From contig NC_087079.1 in assembly GCF_026151205.1 (NCBI RefSeq), positions 1,762,028 to 1,826,027 on the forward strand: a stretch of 64,000 nucleotides of DNA, in the 5' to 3' direction. This document shows, in pieces, positions 1-15,000 of the stretch; position 1 is the stretch's first letter; every line of letters starts with the position of its first letter. The position numbers and the translations under genes are program-made. This DNA is from Bolinopsis microptera (Eukaryota; Ctenophora; Tentaculata; Lobata; Bolinopsidae). The notes under the pieces are model-generated. The model did no database searches. It saw nothing but the letters and a program-made list of their open reading frames with translations, and was not told where the DNA came from.

Positions 1-3000
1 GAGTAATATTACCAGCTTGCTTCATGATCTCGACACATAACATGAAGCTGAAACAAACTTTGTGCCTTTCAAACAGACCACGACCAATGTTGTTGTACAT
101 GGTCAAGGTGATGCCGTCAAGCAGAATTTGTAGCCGTTTCCCTAAATCGGAGCACTTTTCTGAGGTCTCGATAACTTTGACGAACAGAGAAGTGAAGTAT
201 TTCAGAGAGTACTGGTACATGGGGTCTATGACAGAGAGATCAGCAGTAACAAAGTAGATAACAGACCCACGAGTTGCTACTGGAAGATATTTGGCTCGGG
301 CTAGCGATATCTTTTCTTCGGTCTCCTCAGCTTCCTTCAGTCGGATGTTGATCTCCTTAGACATAACCTTGGAATCATTCAAAGTCTCTATGAGTTCCTC
401 ATCGTCCAGGATGTTTCCTTCTGAATGGAACAACATCTTCAAAATCTTATCCTCAATATCCTTTAACTTCTGTTTATCAGCATTGATCTTCATAATAAGA
501 GCATTTCTCTGCTCTTCCAGATCGGGGCGTTCAAGTCTTGTGACATCAGCAAGCAACTGATCCTCGAGACCCAGACGGGTTACAGTAAAGTTGATGATTG
601 TGACCTTGATGAAAATCTCAGGCATGTAGTGAGGGTTGGAAAGCTTGCTGGTCATGTAGAATCTGAAATTCTTGTCATAGTCGACATCAGAATCTCCAAG
701 ACGGATCAGAAGTCTGCCTCCTTGTACAAAGGTTTGCTTCAGCAGTATCGGCTCAAGAGCGGGATCCAGAGATTCTCCAACTTCTTCAATCAGCACTGGT
801 AGTCCAATTCTTATAGCATTTTCCAAAGTTCTCAGCAAGTTTTTATCGGTAAGTTTGACAATTTTGAGGCCGTTTTTCCTCTCTCGTCCAACGATCCACC
901 TGTTGGCCTGATCCTGGGGATCTATCATAAGGGGCCATCTGCGTCCCTTCGTCACAAGAACAGCATTCTCAGTTGAAACAGCATCTCTTGGTAGTCCTTC
1001 CAAATTCCACTGACGAATCTCAAACGGATCCGCCAGGGTAGTGACAAGAGAGAAGTCATCTGACACTGGAATGCCCAGTTCCTGACCCTTTACAATCCAC
1101 TCTTTGACAAGCATTTCACGGTATTGAGCAGTGAAAGGTCCGTAGTAAGCCACACAGGCACTTGCTATAAATACGTTACCCGCAACGTTATCAATCTCTT
1201 TCTGGAATATCTTGACAGTTTCATCCCATCGAACTTGTTCATCGCCCAAAGCTGTGACGAGTTTTCCTGCGCGTTTCAATCGGGCAGCGGTCAGAGCAAT
1301 GTTTTTCTGAAGGCTCTCTTTTGCTGCAACACTAGCATCAAATGAATCCTGAAGTTCTTTAATCTTGTCCTCCACCTCTTGAAGCGAAGCTTGCTTGAGG
1401 GCAAGCTCGGACTGTACCTCTGCCAGCTCAGCTTGGGCATTCACCAGCTTCTCTCGCTTAGGCTCAACAGTTCTGAAGACATGAGCGTAAGAATCTATAG
1501 CTCGCACCCACAGACAAAGAGATTTACAAGCTCTGGAAGTCTTCTCCACAATTTCGGGTACAAACTTCGGGTTGTCGATGTACTTTTTCAAGTTTCGTAG
1601 GATCTTATCAGGAATGTTATCCTTATCGTAGTTCACTAATCTGGACAAGAACTGAGTGTCACCAAGAAGCCCTTTAGCACTGGCCCAATCTGTTTTGTTG
1701 CCCATCAAGATGCACACAGCTTCCATTACTGTCAATACCATCTCGGGTGGGTTGGCAAACACTCTAACCTCAGCGATGTCAGATTTGTCCAGGGAGTCTA
1801 GGGCCTTGTTCGCAGCGTGCAGAAGAGGCAATGCTTCATCGAGATCTCTTTGGGCATCTTCTGCAATGGCTTCTGTTTCATCGGCCTTTTCTTTGGCGAT
1901 GGCTTCCTCCTCTGAGACAACAGCTCTGACTTTATCGGCTTCGATTTGATCTTTTTCAAGCTTCACCATCAAAATATCAGTGTCCTCGCTCTTTTTCTTC
2001 AACTCCGGACCGAGTGCTGTGAGTTCAACCTCCATTTTAGCGACCAGATCATTTGTCTCCAGCAGCTTCTGCAGACCGTTAGCCACTCTGTCTCTTGAAG
2101 CCATAAGTTGTTTTCTTTTGTCGTTCAACATAGAAAGGTACAAGTTGATGAGTTCAAGGTAACTTGTCGGCGTGGTGTAAACATTTCTCCTCAACTCAGC
2201 AAAGAACCTATCAGACATAGCGGAGACTGAAGTGTGGATAACTTCACAGAATACTGATAGAGCTGCCTTCACTTCGTCAGTTACACCAATATCCACGTCA
2301 GCGAAGAATTCATTGGAAACAGAAAGGAGAGCTTCTTTGGGCCACTGAGTGAACCAATCAATTGTACAACAATTCACGATAGACGGGAACATACGACAAC
2401 GGGCTCTGAAGGCATCACCGACAGGACTCATACACAGGACAATATGTAGATTATCTCGGACACGGCTAATGAAAAAATCGTAGATACCATCTCTGTCAGA
2501 CTCGGAAACACCTGCTTCTTTAGCTCTAGGTCTGACTGCGTTGATGACAGCCTCAAACTCCTCTGCAGGGAAAAGGTTGGAGATCTCACCAGAGTTCAAA
2601 ATGTTGTTTATGTCTTCGAGGAATTCTTCAACAACAATCTGCGTGTCAGTGAAAAGGAATACGGTGTTCTTTCCTTCAACTCCAGCGCTTTGGTAGAGTA
2701 GTTTGAGATCCTCGTGGAAGCTGTCGTAGTTGTACCCTCTGGTCAGCTCGATCTGAATACAAACGTAACCTGCCATGTGACAAGCTAATCTTGTCAGACT
2801 CTGCTTGCCAGTACCACCGACTCCCACTAGAAGGGCGTTTCCACGAGGCTGCCGGACCATCCTGGCAATCCTGGACACATGTTGGATGGCGTCCAGGAAG
2901 AAGACAAGTTTCATCTCCTTAGGACACGACATGTTGTAGTCATCTAGATAGTCATTCAGCACTTTTATCAATTTTGTAGTGTCTTTGATGTCTTCGTATA

Positions 3001-6000
3001 CTCTGTCTTTGGGATCTCCTCCAACTTTCATGAAGTCACCAAAAATGATGGGCTTCTTCTCGAAGGTTTCAGCAGCGTAGTCTTGGTTGAAATGCTTGCT
3101 TGCCATCTGTGATAGAATGTCGCAGAAATACTTTTTGTCAGTGTTGTCGATCAACCTGTCGTGGAAAACCCTCAAAGATTCGTGACAGAAAAGTCTGAAC
3201 ATTGATACAGGTTCCCTGATATATCCTACATCTGCCTGTAGAACTCCTTGGACCAGCTTACTCAAATCCCTGAGATTGAAGATGTAGTGAGCTTTGGCAG
3301 GAGTGGGTAGAAGATCTGTGCTCATGCGGCTGTATATTTCGACAGCAGCCGATACGATCGCTCCGGCCATTTCTTTTACCGTCGGAGGGAAATCTGCTAG
3401 GAAACCTGAAGAAAATCAAATTATTGTATAAGGTACGATCAGATTTTTAAAGAATATAGAATATACATGACGTATGCTTAATTTGGTTTTAAAGTCTAAA
3501 CATCCAACAAATCAAAATGATCAGAAGTTTAGCACACCTTTGCAAATGGCAGTGAAGATAGTTTTGAGTGTGAAGTCAGCTGCGGAAGGAATAGCAAACA
3601 TGGAGAAGTGCCGGACAAAACGAGGTGAGACGGCGTTCCTGCCACCGCCGGGGGGAGCGCACGCTGCTGACAGGGTCACATCCTGGGGAGATATATATAG
3701 GGTAAAGCACATAATTTTGTCATTTTTTGGCAATTTTCCGACTGCCTGATATAAACCATGGGTTTTAACCTCGTCTGAAATTCCGATTTAGATGAAACCT
3801 CCACCATGTTATAGTAGACAGTCTAGGCAAGTTCTAACACAAAAATGATCGAAATTGCTGGGGTTGAAGATGTTCAAAAAAATTATTTTGAAAAAATGGC
3901 AAAATTAGGTGACTTTACTTAATTTTGTCACCCCGAACCTAATTTTGTCACTTGAAGATTGTGCAAAAAGTAACCGTTTCTCGGTATTTTAGACTACCTG
4001 GATGCATCATTCGAGCGCTTTTTTACCAACATTGACCTCAAAAATCCCAAAGATATGATGTTTTCATAGTTTTGTAGCTTGATGAAAAGATGACACTTTT
4101 TGGGTATCTAATCTTAGAAAATAGCCCCAAATGCCCCTGAAACCACTGGCATCTTGAAAAACGATTGGTTCTAGGCCTAGGTTGAAATTTTCATGTCTGT
4201 AGATAGATCACTTGCTTAGTAATTTCATCAAATATTTTTTTAGTCATTTTAGATTGAAAAAATCAGATTATCCACCTAATATTTCTCGGCGAAAATATGC
4301 TATTATAAGTGTTATGCTATTATTTAAGTGCCTTATACATATCCTATGGGCAAAAAAACTTCAGAATAGTTGTATAAGGCCATTTTCAACACAATCTGTG
4401 ATTTACAAGAAATTTGAGAAAGGTCGATTTTTTTGACAAAATTAGGTACTTCTGGCAAAATCGAACCTAATTTTGTCACCCTCTGTAACTTGAACAATAA
4501 TTGCGCTAGAGACTTGAAAATTTGTACGTATACTTCTGCTGTAGAAGATATTTGAAATATGCAATGGCATGAAGCTAGCTCAATTACTTTTGAAATAGCA
4601 ATAAATCAAAATTTTGAAAATTCCTTAAGAAAACCTTAAGGATCTTATTTATTTTTCGGGTTAACAGTTTCGCCTTCATTTTTGACACAGATGCAAAAGA
4701 GCTAGAAACTTAAACTTTGTACGAGCAGTTTCAGCAAAGTCTAAGCTTTCTTTTTATACACAATCCTTTTCTTTCAAGCTGAAATTCCGAGCCGAGGCAG
4801 TTTTTCAGAGCAAAATGACAAAATTAGGTACCCTGACAAAATTATGTGCCTTACCCTAGCAATATTTTATAACATGATAAATCTCACAAAATAAAATCAG
4901 CTTCGTTACTAATAATAATATAATACTCTAATACTATTTAAGATTTTACCAGTAATACTATGCAGTTAGGGGAAGTGTTAAGATTTTGCTATCATATTTT
5001 TAAAATCTCAAACTATATTGAGCTATTATAAGATGGGAGCATAGTATTAGCTAATCTGTTTAAAGTCACGTGAGCGCTAAATTGCACTAACCTGAACTTC
5101 TTTCCAGAAGAGCTTGTCCCTGTCGTAGAACCCTCTGAAGTCCTGGAGCTGTCTGAGCAGCTCAATTGGAGGCTGGGCGCCGTATGTTTCTTGTTTAGGC
5201 ATGTTCAAGTCATCCACCAGGATCACTATTCTCTTCCCTTTTGGTGCACCTGAGAAAAGCAATAACTTTAACTTATCTTTCTGTCAAGTAGTAGGCGGGA
5301 CTCACTACTTGTGTCTTGTTCAATTACTACAATTTGTTGCCGAACAAAAAGTTAACGACACTCGAGACTGCTGAGGACGAGAAGAAAAAAAGGAAAAATT
5401 AAGAAATAAAATGTACCGAGAATAGTCTTTCGCTTCTTCTCTAGCTTATTCTCAATCATCTCTTGAGTTCGGAAGCTGTTTGTTTGAGCAGAAAAGTTGA
5501 CAAAGGCAGGGATGACATTTTTCTCTGCCAGATCGTACAGCCTCTGCTTGGCTATCACTGACTGTAAAATGATGAAATTATTTTTAAAGCATGTAACAAA
5601 AAGCAAGGTGAGTTTGTTAAGTTATTTCATTATCCGAATTTCTGAAGAAAATAATAATTTTTCTGCATCGCACGTTACCTATTCGAACGAGTTTCGTGTC
5701 TGTATCACTTATCTTATGCAAGACAGCGATAAGCTCCACAACAATTAACATAGGCATGATTTAATATGGAATTTTAATCTAATGTATTAATGTGTTGGGA
5801 CCACAACCAAGTATTTTCTGGACGCTTTATCATTTCGTGCAGTCACAACTTTACATTTTTCTGATTACTGTGGAAATATTCCACGATACGAGGGTTCCGC
5901 ATAAAATTGTACCTTTCCGACACCAGTTGGTCCAGTGAAGAGAACAGGTCTGTTCAGATCCAGCATCTTCTCCATCAAATAACCGAACCTTGTCGTATCT

Positions 6001-9000
6001 ATTGTGGGCACCATCAAGTCGAAGTAAGGAATCTGAAGATTTATATATTTTAGTGCATTGTTATCCCGCCGCGCAGTCCATGGCAAATCAGTGAGGTATG
6101 AGAATGACACTGTCAGTGACGATTAATTTCATAAATTATGATATGTGTTACTTTTTGATAGCTATTTAGCTATTTTGTAACAAGTCGAAATGATATTTTA
6201 TTACTATTACAGGTAACAATATTCATTAAATTACAGGTTACGTTATTCATTTTGTATCGGTTTATTCCTGACTACAAATAGTACCTCAGGTTCGTATTTG
6301 AAGCTAGGTGTGATTTTCTCCCAGCTCTCCATCATCTTCCTGCTCATATCAATGTAACAGCTGTACACATCGCCAGTCATCGACAACTGTGGGTTGGGAA
6401 ACTTGGGTTTCAGGTTAGTCCTGATTTAGAAATTATCTAGAACCGGTTTCTAAATTGAATTTAGGAGCCTAGAGATTTCATAAAAGTTGTCATATGTCAA
6501 ACCAATTTCCAGAAAACTGATAAGATAAAGACGGTTTAGAACCTAAACGCAGCACGTTACAACCATGACTGAGTTGGAACATTGCAAACTTGTCCACTTA
6601 CCAAAATATAAATTATTTTACCTTGACATCTGGACAGTCGCTGAGGAGATCTTTGACAAAACTGTCAAATTTATCGTTGTAACTCTCCTCGAGATTACCC
6701 CCGAGACCCCAGACCAAGCACCAAGCGAAGATGGTTGCTAGGAGGCAGTGAAGACGGAGTGGATCAGACTGGAGGTCGGGTCCGCCGGTAGTGAAGACAA
6801 GGGATTGGAATAAGAGTGCCACTGTTTGGACCTTGCCTACATGTACCTGGATAAAGTGTATATATAATGTAGAGTACAAAAAGGATAACACAGAGGGTAT
6901 TCCAGTTTATTTTCAGATATATTTTTTCCCAGTACCATGAAACTAACTACAAACTGCCCATGCCAAGATGTAAAATTACCTGGGGCATCACTTCAACCAG
7001 ATTCTTGCCCACGTATTTGAGGGCAGGATCAATGTAAGTGTTGAACAGGTTCCAGACGTACTCCTTGGTTTCCTGCTTCCACTTGAATTCCTCGTTACTA
7101 ATCCATGTTTCCAGCATGGGTCTCCATCCCAGTTCTTTCTCGTCAATGTACACCATACCGCACCTGGTGTATGTGGGTTCTTATTCACGCAACCGGCCAC
7201 CGAAATTACAAAATATGATAAAAGGTAAATATAATTATAAGCGGGCAGCTGCGTTTTGCTATTTTCAACTTTACAAGAATTTCTGGCCTTTTATCGTTAA
7301 ATCATTTATCGTAGAACATGCACCTCGTACATTGCATCTCGTACTTCTTACAATACTTACAATTTGGTGATAATACAGACTGCAGATTCCACTGGACATT
7401 AATATCAAAATTGTGTCAAATTAAAAGTTAAATTGGGCTTAAATCCAACCTGCTGACAGTGGCTGGAGAAGCTACCGAGAGATCCTGCACCTCGAACACC
7501 ATGTGGATAGTATTGTTGAGCTTAATACGCTCCGAGTTAGCCAGACACAACATCTTGTTGTCATCCAGGACTGTGTTCATGTTCTCGATCCACAGAGCAT
7601 CGACTGGTCCGTCGTTTATTATCCACTTATGATCTTCTGTGGTGTCCTGGAAAGGTGAAGGTGAGATAAGAAATAGCCGTTACCAAGTTTTAAAAGTTAA
7701 TCACTATTTACACAATATAATAAAACATTTAATTGACTTAAAACCGAGAATACTGACCTTTACAGCCTCTCTAACAGCGGTAGCGAGTAAACCATCCTTC
7801 CATTCCATGGTGAGGAGATTGAACTCACCATACAGCTCACCCATTGTTACTGCCTTGGGGTTCAACACTTTTGTTCGTACTGTTCGATAATCAGCTACCT
7901 TTCTACCGTACCCATCATTGTATAGTTTAGTAAGGGTATCAGCAAGTATCTGGTAACAAGAGGTCTTGCCACCACCAGTCGGTCCCACCAACATCACGCC
8001 GTGTCTCACTTGCATCGTCTCAAAGAACTGAATTACCTTATTAGACACACAATCCTTGGGCTGCAAATTCTTGGCCACGGTACAGTGGTCAATGGTGGTT
8101 TTAAACACACCATAGTCGTGTTCAGGGATCTCAAGACCCGGGAACAGATCCTGGAGAATGGCCTGGAACAGGACGGTGTCGTCTAGAAGGAATTTGGGCA
8201 GGTTACTGTCCCTCAGGGCTCTAAGGAGTACCACGTCCTCTCTTTTATCAGGATTCTCACGCTTCAGGGACCCGGCCATGACCAGGACTGATTTGACGGC
8301 TCGCATACCGAAATCGTAGTGATCTTGTTGGGATAGCTGTTCTGAGCAGAGGGCGTACATCCGGGTCATCTTGTGAGCCAGTGTCAGCGAGTCCTCAAAA
8401 CCTAGTGGATTACAATTTTATTAGAACTAGGATAGTTGGAAACGACAATATATTCAAGCCATATTCCCATCAATTCATCAATCTTTGGACATGTGAAATA
8501 CGAATGGCCCCCGCGGAAAATATGTCATAGTTATTGATGTTTTATCAATAAAGTGATGTTTACTGCACTGTTCTAGATATATAACTAACCTTCAGAATAA
8601 AGGATGACCTCAGCAATGAGAGTATAATCAGGAACCATCATAGCAAACGGTCTGAACAACGCCTTCAAGTTGTCAGGCAGCTCAGTCCTGCCCGCATAAC
8701 CTGGGTTCATGGTGATGAACGCGGCACAGTTAGGGTTCAACTTCAACTCCCTACCCTCAAACATGAACTTAGGGAGTTTCTGAGCTTTGGCGTTACGAAT
8801 AGTGAGGAGCTGCTGAGCGATGACGGACAACACCTCGATGTCGATACGGTTGAACTCGTCGAAGCAGCACCAAGCACCGGTAGAGGAGAGACCGGAGAAG
8901 AATTTTCCCATCATCCTGTAGTCCAGACTCTCTGAGCAGTTGAACACCACGCACTGTTTTGCCAGAGCTTTTGCCAGATCCTGGGATTATTGCTTCTATA

Positions 9001-12000
9001 GAGTCTTGATGATCATATCAATTATCATACAACCACCATTATATAACATGTTTGAGAGTGCAGTCTATGACAATTTAAAATAGTTTTGTCTCTGCGAGCG
9101 GATGTCTTATTGAGTTTCATAGAAGAACATTTTAATATAAAAAAGAATTTTTCAGTGCGTGTTGAACTACAGTCCAAGTAGCGTACTAACGTTCGACAGA
9201 GTCGAAATTTCGAATTTGTCGAACTTTAGTGCGTGTCAAACTTCTGTGCGAGTCGAACGTGCCCCGAATTATTAGAAAGGGATGTATCTTTCCAAGAAAA
9301 AAAAATGACAACTATAATAATTATGACGTTTCGAGAAATATTATCTTCTGAGGAATATTATCATCTGAGAAATATCAAGTTCAACACTTCTTTCACATCC
9401 GACAATTACCTTTGTAGTCTCAGTCTTGCCAGTCCCGGCAGGACCAGCTGGTGCACCTCCCAGATCCAGCTGTAGAGCTCCCATGAGACACAAATAACAT
9501 TTGTCAGTTAGCGGGGTAATGACCAACCTCATGCTCGCTCCCAAGTACTCGTATCCGTAGATGTAGTAACTGTTACTCATCCTGAACACAGTGTAATTGT
9601 TCTCCATCCCATTGTAATTAAAATTCATTTTGATTTTTTAAAATGATCAATAATTATCTGAACTATCAATAATTGATTTGTCTGAAATTCATAAAAGTTA
9701 AGGATCTAGATGCCAAAATCTTTCAGAGTCGGGAACGGCAGTTCTTATGCCGGGGAATAATAAATTTGAATAGTAGAGTTGATTCAGTAAGGACTAAGGA
9801 GCAAGTCACCTGATTACACAGTTGTCAAGTTCCGTGTCCCAGTAATAACGCAGTTGCTTTAACCATTCGAACTCATTTACAGTTTCAACCTAACAAATGT
9901 TCGGGCTAAAAAGTCACCTAGTCATTATCATATCCATATAATATTTGTATTACAATTCAGTAATATTATTATTAGGGAGAATTCAGTAGGAATCGGTGAA
10001 ATATTCGACGTTTACGATTGAACTTATGCAGCTGTAAAGTGGAAGTACCACTACAAAATGCAGCTTATGCCACGTGTGGTTTCAGTCACCTGTTTCTTCA
10101 CCAACTCTGAGCAGATATCCCTCAAGTGCACATCAATTGTAATTTTAGCTCCAAGGATGTTTCTGATCAGCTTTGGTATCTCTTGACGGACGAGAGCCGC
10201 TAAATTCGTCAAATTCTGAATAAAATGAATGGTGAAGGGACATTGTAACGAAATTAGGGTGCACGGGTGAGAACACTCCAGTAACTTCATATGAAACATC
10301 TTGTGAACCTCAGCTCATGATAAGGGAAAGGTGTGTGTTTACTGTTTGTTAGTCCACAAATTGAATTCACATGTTGTTTACCAGTTCAAACACTTCCGTG
10401 AAAACAGCGTACATATTTAATCTGGTCACAAAATTTCTATTTCAGAAATATTCCAGATTTACGTCAGAGCAGGACCGTTTGGCGCTATGCAGTAAAGATA
10501 GTATTAACTTATCAGTGGTCCTCAGTTTCGTGGGAAGGGAAATAAAATTAATTACTCACGTCAATGGCCCTCTGAAGAGCACCCCTCATGTTGGCGACCT
10601 TGTCCGTACCAGTGGTCAGACACTCCGTGCAGTCCCGACACCACATAATCTGGCTTACAGCTAGGATTATTTGACTCGCGTGGCTGAAATCGCTTAGGTT
10701 TCAGACATTAGTTCCGATATATGCATGTGGGTTGGAAATTTGAGAATTGGAATTGAGAGTTGCGGACAGCAAACGAATATTGATCCTATTATCAATAGTG
10801 CTTTACAGAGATAATTATTGATTATACATGGTTTAAATACTAACCTCACTACCCAATCATTCTTATCAGATACTTCAAAGTCCTGAATAGACGCCTTCAA
10901 CAGTCTCCTCAGAGTCACCATCATATTCTCCTCAACCAAGCCCAGCCAGTTCTCCACATTTCCTCGCGCTTTGAGTCCCTTTGCCAGCGCCACCCTCTCG
11001 CCATCAGGACTCAACATAGCTATGATATCGTTACTATGTTGAACCTGTGAAGGTGTCTTGGCACGGTCCCCACTGCCCGGCCGAGTGTCTTGTATTGTGC
11101 CGAATTCAAGCCTAAGGGGGGATTTGCTTGTGAGTTTTGCTTTTGGCGGGAGCAAAATTACCTTACGTACGTGACGACGGAGGACCGGGTACTTAGAGAG
11201 GGAATTTGACAATTTAGCTAAACTAACAGTTGATTGGTTTTACAGCGCACAATCGTGAAGATTCGCTTAACCATCAGCATTTAAATAGGAATGCTTGAGA
11301 CGGTCATTATTATTCAGCAGTGGCTACAGTTTCAGTCAGAGGATGTCTATTAAAAGATCTCTCCTCTGCACATGACCGGAGATGTCACTCTCTATTGGTC
11401 CCGTAGAGTTACGAGGTATCTGACCCTTTCTCAGAAGTTTTCAAGGGGCGGCGAGGAGGTAATTGTAAAACCAGCGGTCCACCTTCATGTTTTCCTAATC
11501 TTAATAAATTTGCATGATGTCTCCAGGAATATCCCCGATCCTCAGGACATGGTCACGTTTCACACGATAACAGAAAGTCCTACCCTCTGAGCGATTACAA
11601 CGGCTGGCCGCGGTTCTTATTTTATGGTGAACAGTGGCGTCGTAGCGAGCTAAAGAAAGTGAGTTGGAAAATAATTTCGCAAGGGTTCCACAATGTAAAG
11701 TTTCACGACCGGTGGTGATTTGACGGAAGCTTAGAAAATAAACTTTACGATCTTATCTTTACAGGAGGAGTGAGGTCTATCTAATCTTTCTTATAATCTA
11801 ATCTAGAATAATGTACAAGCCTTCAAGGCCATTGCAGTTTAAATATCAGCGCTTGCCGTTTCTCAGTGTTGTACAGCTGTTGATCAGTGTAGATAATGTA
11901 GATAATGTACGCATCGTCATCATTCCTCTTTTTAGCACCGACCAGATTAGGTACCGGCCGCGCGGCTACTGATAAACCTGTCACACTACTTCCATAATTT

Positions 12001-15000
12001 GGTTACAGAGGGACAACGACCGGGCGGACTAATTTGACCCTTATAATTCCGATATCTTCACTTCTTAGTTTCGTAGTATTGATAACGTATTTAAACGATA
12101 TTTAATTTCGTGCTGTTATTATTTCAATGTTTTGTTTTTATTTCGTGTTTTAACCGTTATAGAGACAAATCCAAATAGCTCTGTACTGTATCTAAAATAC
12201 AAGGCTTGAATAACAAACTTGTCATCTTTTTTGTTACCCTAATAAAAATATCGGCCCTAATTTCCCCCAGCCCTAATTTGGCAGCCTACTATAAGAGCCC
12301 AGATTTTCACTCAAATACTGGCCAATGCATTAATGTTATAGGATCTCAAAATAAGTATTATAAAACATTTCTATTTTATCCCTACACATTTGTAAATAAC
12401 TAGAATTGTGTAACCTTAAATTATTTCAGAATTATAACTATTGTGAATTCAATAAAATAATTATCACTTTTGTATCCTTGTATCCTTGTATCCTTGTATC
12501 CTTGTATCCTTTGGCAAAATTCGGATCCTGTGGCCAAACTAAGACCCCAGCTAGACGGCACGTGTCATGTTATCGATTATAAAATGTGCAGTCTCCGCTC
12601 TAGCTCTAGCTAGAGGGCTGCCCAGGGCCGGTCAGACTTCTTGGCCGACCAAATTAAGGCTGATAAGGTGTATTGTATATTAGGCTAGATCAAAGGTTTG
12701 AAATAAGAAAGGTTTCACGTACGGCCATGCCCGGCTGAATCATCTTTAACTCAAGCACCATGGAAACTAATAAAAAACCTTCAGGAAGATTCAAGTTAAA
12801 CAGTTTCCGTGGTACTCCAGCTAAGATTCAATATGGTTTTTAAAATCCTTGAACTTACGCTTTGATAGCGTCGAAGCACTTGCTGAGATGAGGTTGTACT
12901 GCCTGAGGGTTCCTGGTCTGGGCGAGGATCTGAAGGAGCTCATCGTTGGAAAGGAAATAGAATCGGGGGAAGATGAGTCGCTTGGATTCTAGATAGTCCT
13001 CCAGGCACTTGTTGATCTGATCCAACAGACTGTTGTTGTTTTGGAACGTCTCCAGTAGTCCTGATTTTGGGGGAAAATTGGGTTAATTCTAGGAGGTGAA
13101 CATAAGAAATAGGTTGGGTGTTGGGCGACAAACGAGTTGCTTTAGCTTATCGAGGAATTTTAAGCCGTGCGTTTAATTAGATTTTATAAAGTCAGTTATT
13201 TTCCTCTTCTCGTGTGATTCAGATTGTCATTAGTCAAGTTATTTTATGCATTTAAAATATGCTGCTGCAGTGTGAATCCAAAAACGTAATTTGACGTGGC
13301 TTACGAATATCTCGATCATTAAAAGAACGATTTCGATCACCACGACTATAGAGTGTTAATACCGACCATAAACACGTTCACAGCTTACAAAATATTCAAG
13401 TTGAAGTAAGGACATGGCAAGGGAGGGAGTATTTGAAAGCCAGGGACTTGTAAAATACGTGGAGTCTGTGACCGTCTCCCCAGAAATCCTCGGTCTGAAA
13501 GATTACGCAATCCCTAATTCCGACCCAGGGCCGGGCTCAAGGGATCACTCAACTGACATAATACGAAGATTCGTATGAATGAAAATGGTTCAATCTGTTG
13601 ATTGCAACAACATCTAACATTCATTTATTTTCCCGGGTTCGATACGATTTTCAATCAGATACGGTATACAATGTTGAGTGTTATTCATAACCAATAGATT
13701 TTTAACAGAGATCAGACCTTCGATGGTATAACGCTTCTAGTCGTTCCTGAATGACAAGAGGAAAATTCAGATAAGGACATCAAATTGGAAATTAACACCT
13801 GGCATGGTACGAGGCATTATAGATAAATCGTCAATTTGTTCACGACTGGATCTCCAGAGAAACTCCTGCTATGTCCACGCAAGAAACCCCAAAATACAGC
13901 ATGGACCACAATCCCAGTGATTATGACATAGTTGTATTACAGGTAGAAATACTGAATGGTAGATATTTAAAAAAATATTTTATAAATTTTATGAATTTAT
14001 ATTGACTATTTCCATTTATTAATTTTAAAAGTTTAAATTTGGTATTTTAATTAATTGGTTCACAATTTAAGAGTAATTCTGTGAACAGATAGTAGATTTA
14101 TAAGTTTTAATTGATATTTAATAAACTATTAGATGATGAAAGGAAACTGATTCATAAATCGTAATATTGTAGCCTTTAAATCACAAATTTACCATTATAT
14201 TCACTTAAAAACAATTCTGACTTTGTAGTAGGCTGTCACTCTATCAATGCCGCACACCGCTAGTTATACTCCTTAAATACAATTACAATCCCAATACTGC
14301 CGTATCTAGACCACGACAGGTGTCCATATAAAGTATAAACCTTATACTAGGCTGCCGTTTGGCGCGTAGCTCGCTCACTCCTTTGCCGGCGCTCCCTCAT
14401 TAACTAACTTAGATGTATATTTACTCAACAAGTTAATGAGCGAAAACCATCCTACACATTGCATGAGGCTTCATTTAAGTATTAAATTGATTTGTTTTTA
14501 ATTTAGTTTTGTCAGTAATAAACTGATTAGATAAATGATACATTTTAAGTGCGTCTGGATCTCCAGAGAAACTCCTGCTATGTCAACTCAAGAAATCCCA
14601 GATGGAATGTGAATACTTGAACGGTAATTATCATATCATATTATGACCTGATTATGACCTGATATTATTATGACCTGCTCATGATCAGCTGTATCCTGAA
14701 ATCACACTGATAAAATTACATTTTTTGGCATAGGCATTTGATTTTTGATTTCTTCTCCGTCAAGATATTGATTTTATCTGCGTGATATGATAATGACAAG
14801 CGCGTGCGTCAGTGTTTAAAGTAAATTTTCAAGCATCTGCTTATTTCGGGACAGCATTTTTGGAATAAAAATTGAAACAGACAAATATACGATTTGTACG
14901 AAATAAAATAAGAATAAAGTACACATTGTGAGATTTTTTTCAATGGATAGAATAAAATTGATTAAATCGTCCTATCATTAAATTAATCATTTTTTTGAAT

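Noticed and set aside
11372-11590. Frame in DNAH6 intron 22
   Set aside because: No conserved motif and no splice-compatible link to neighbours.
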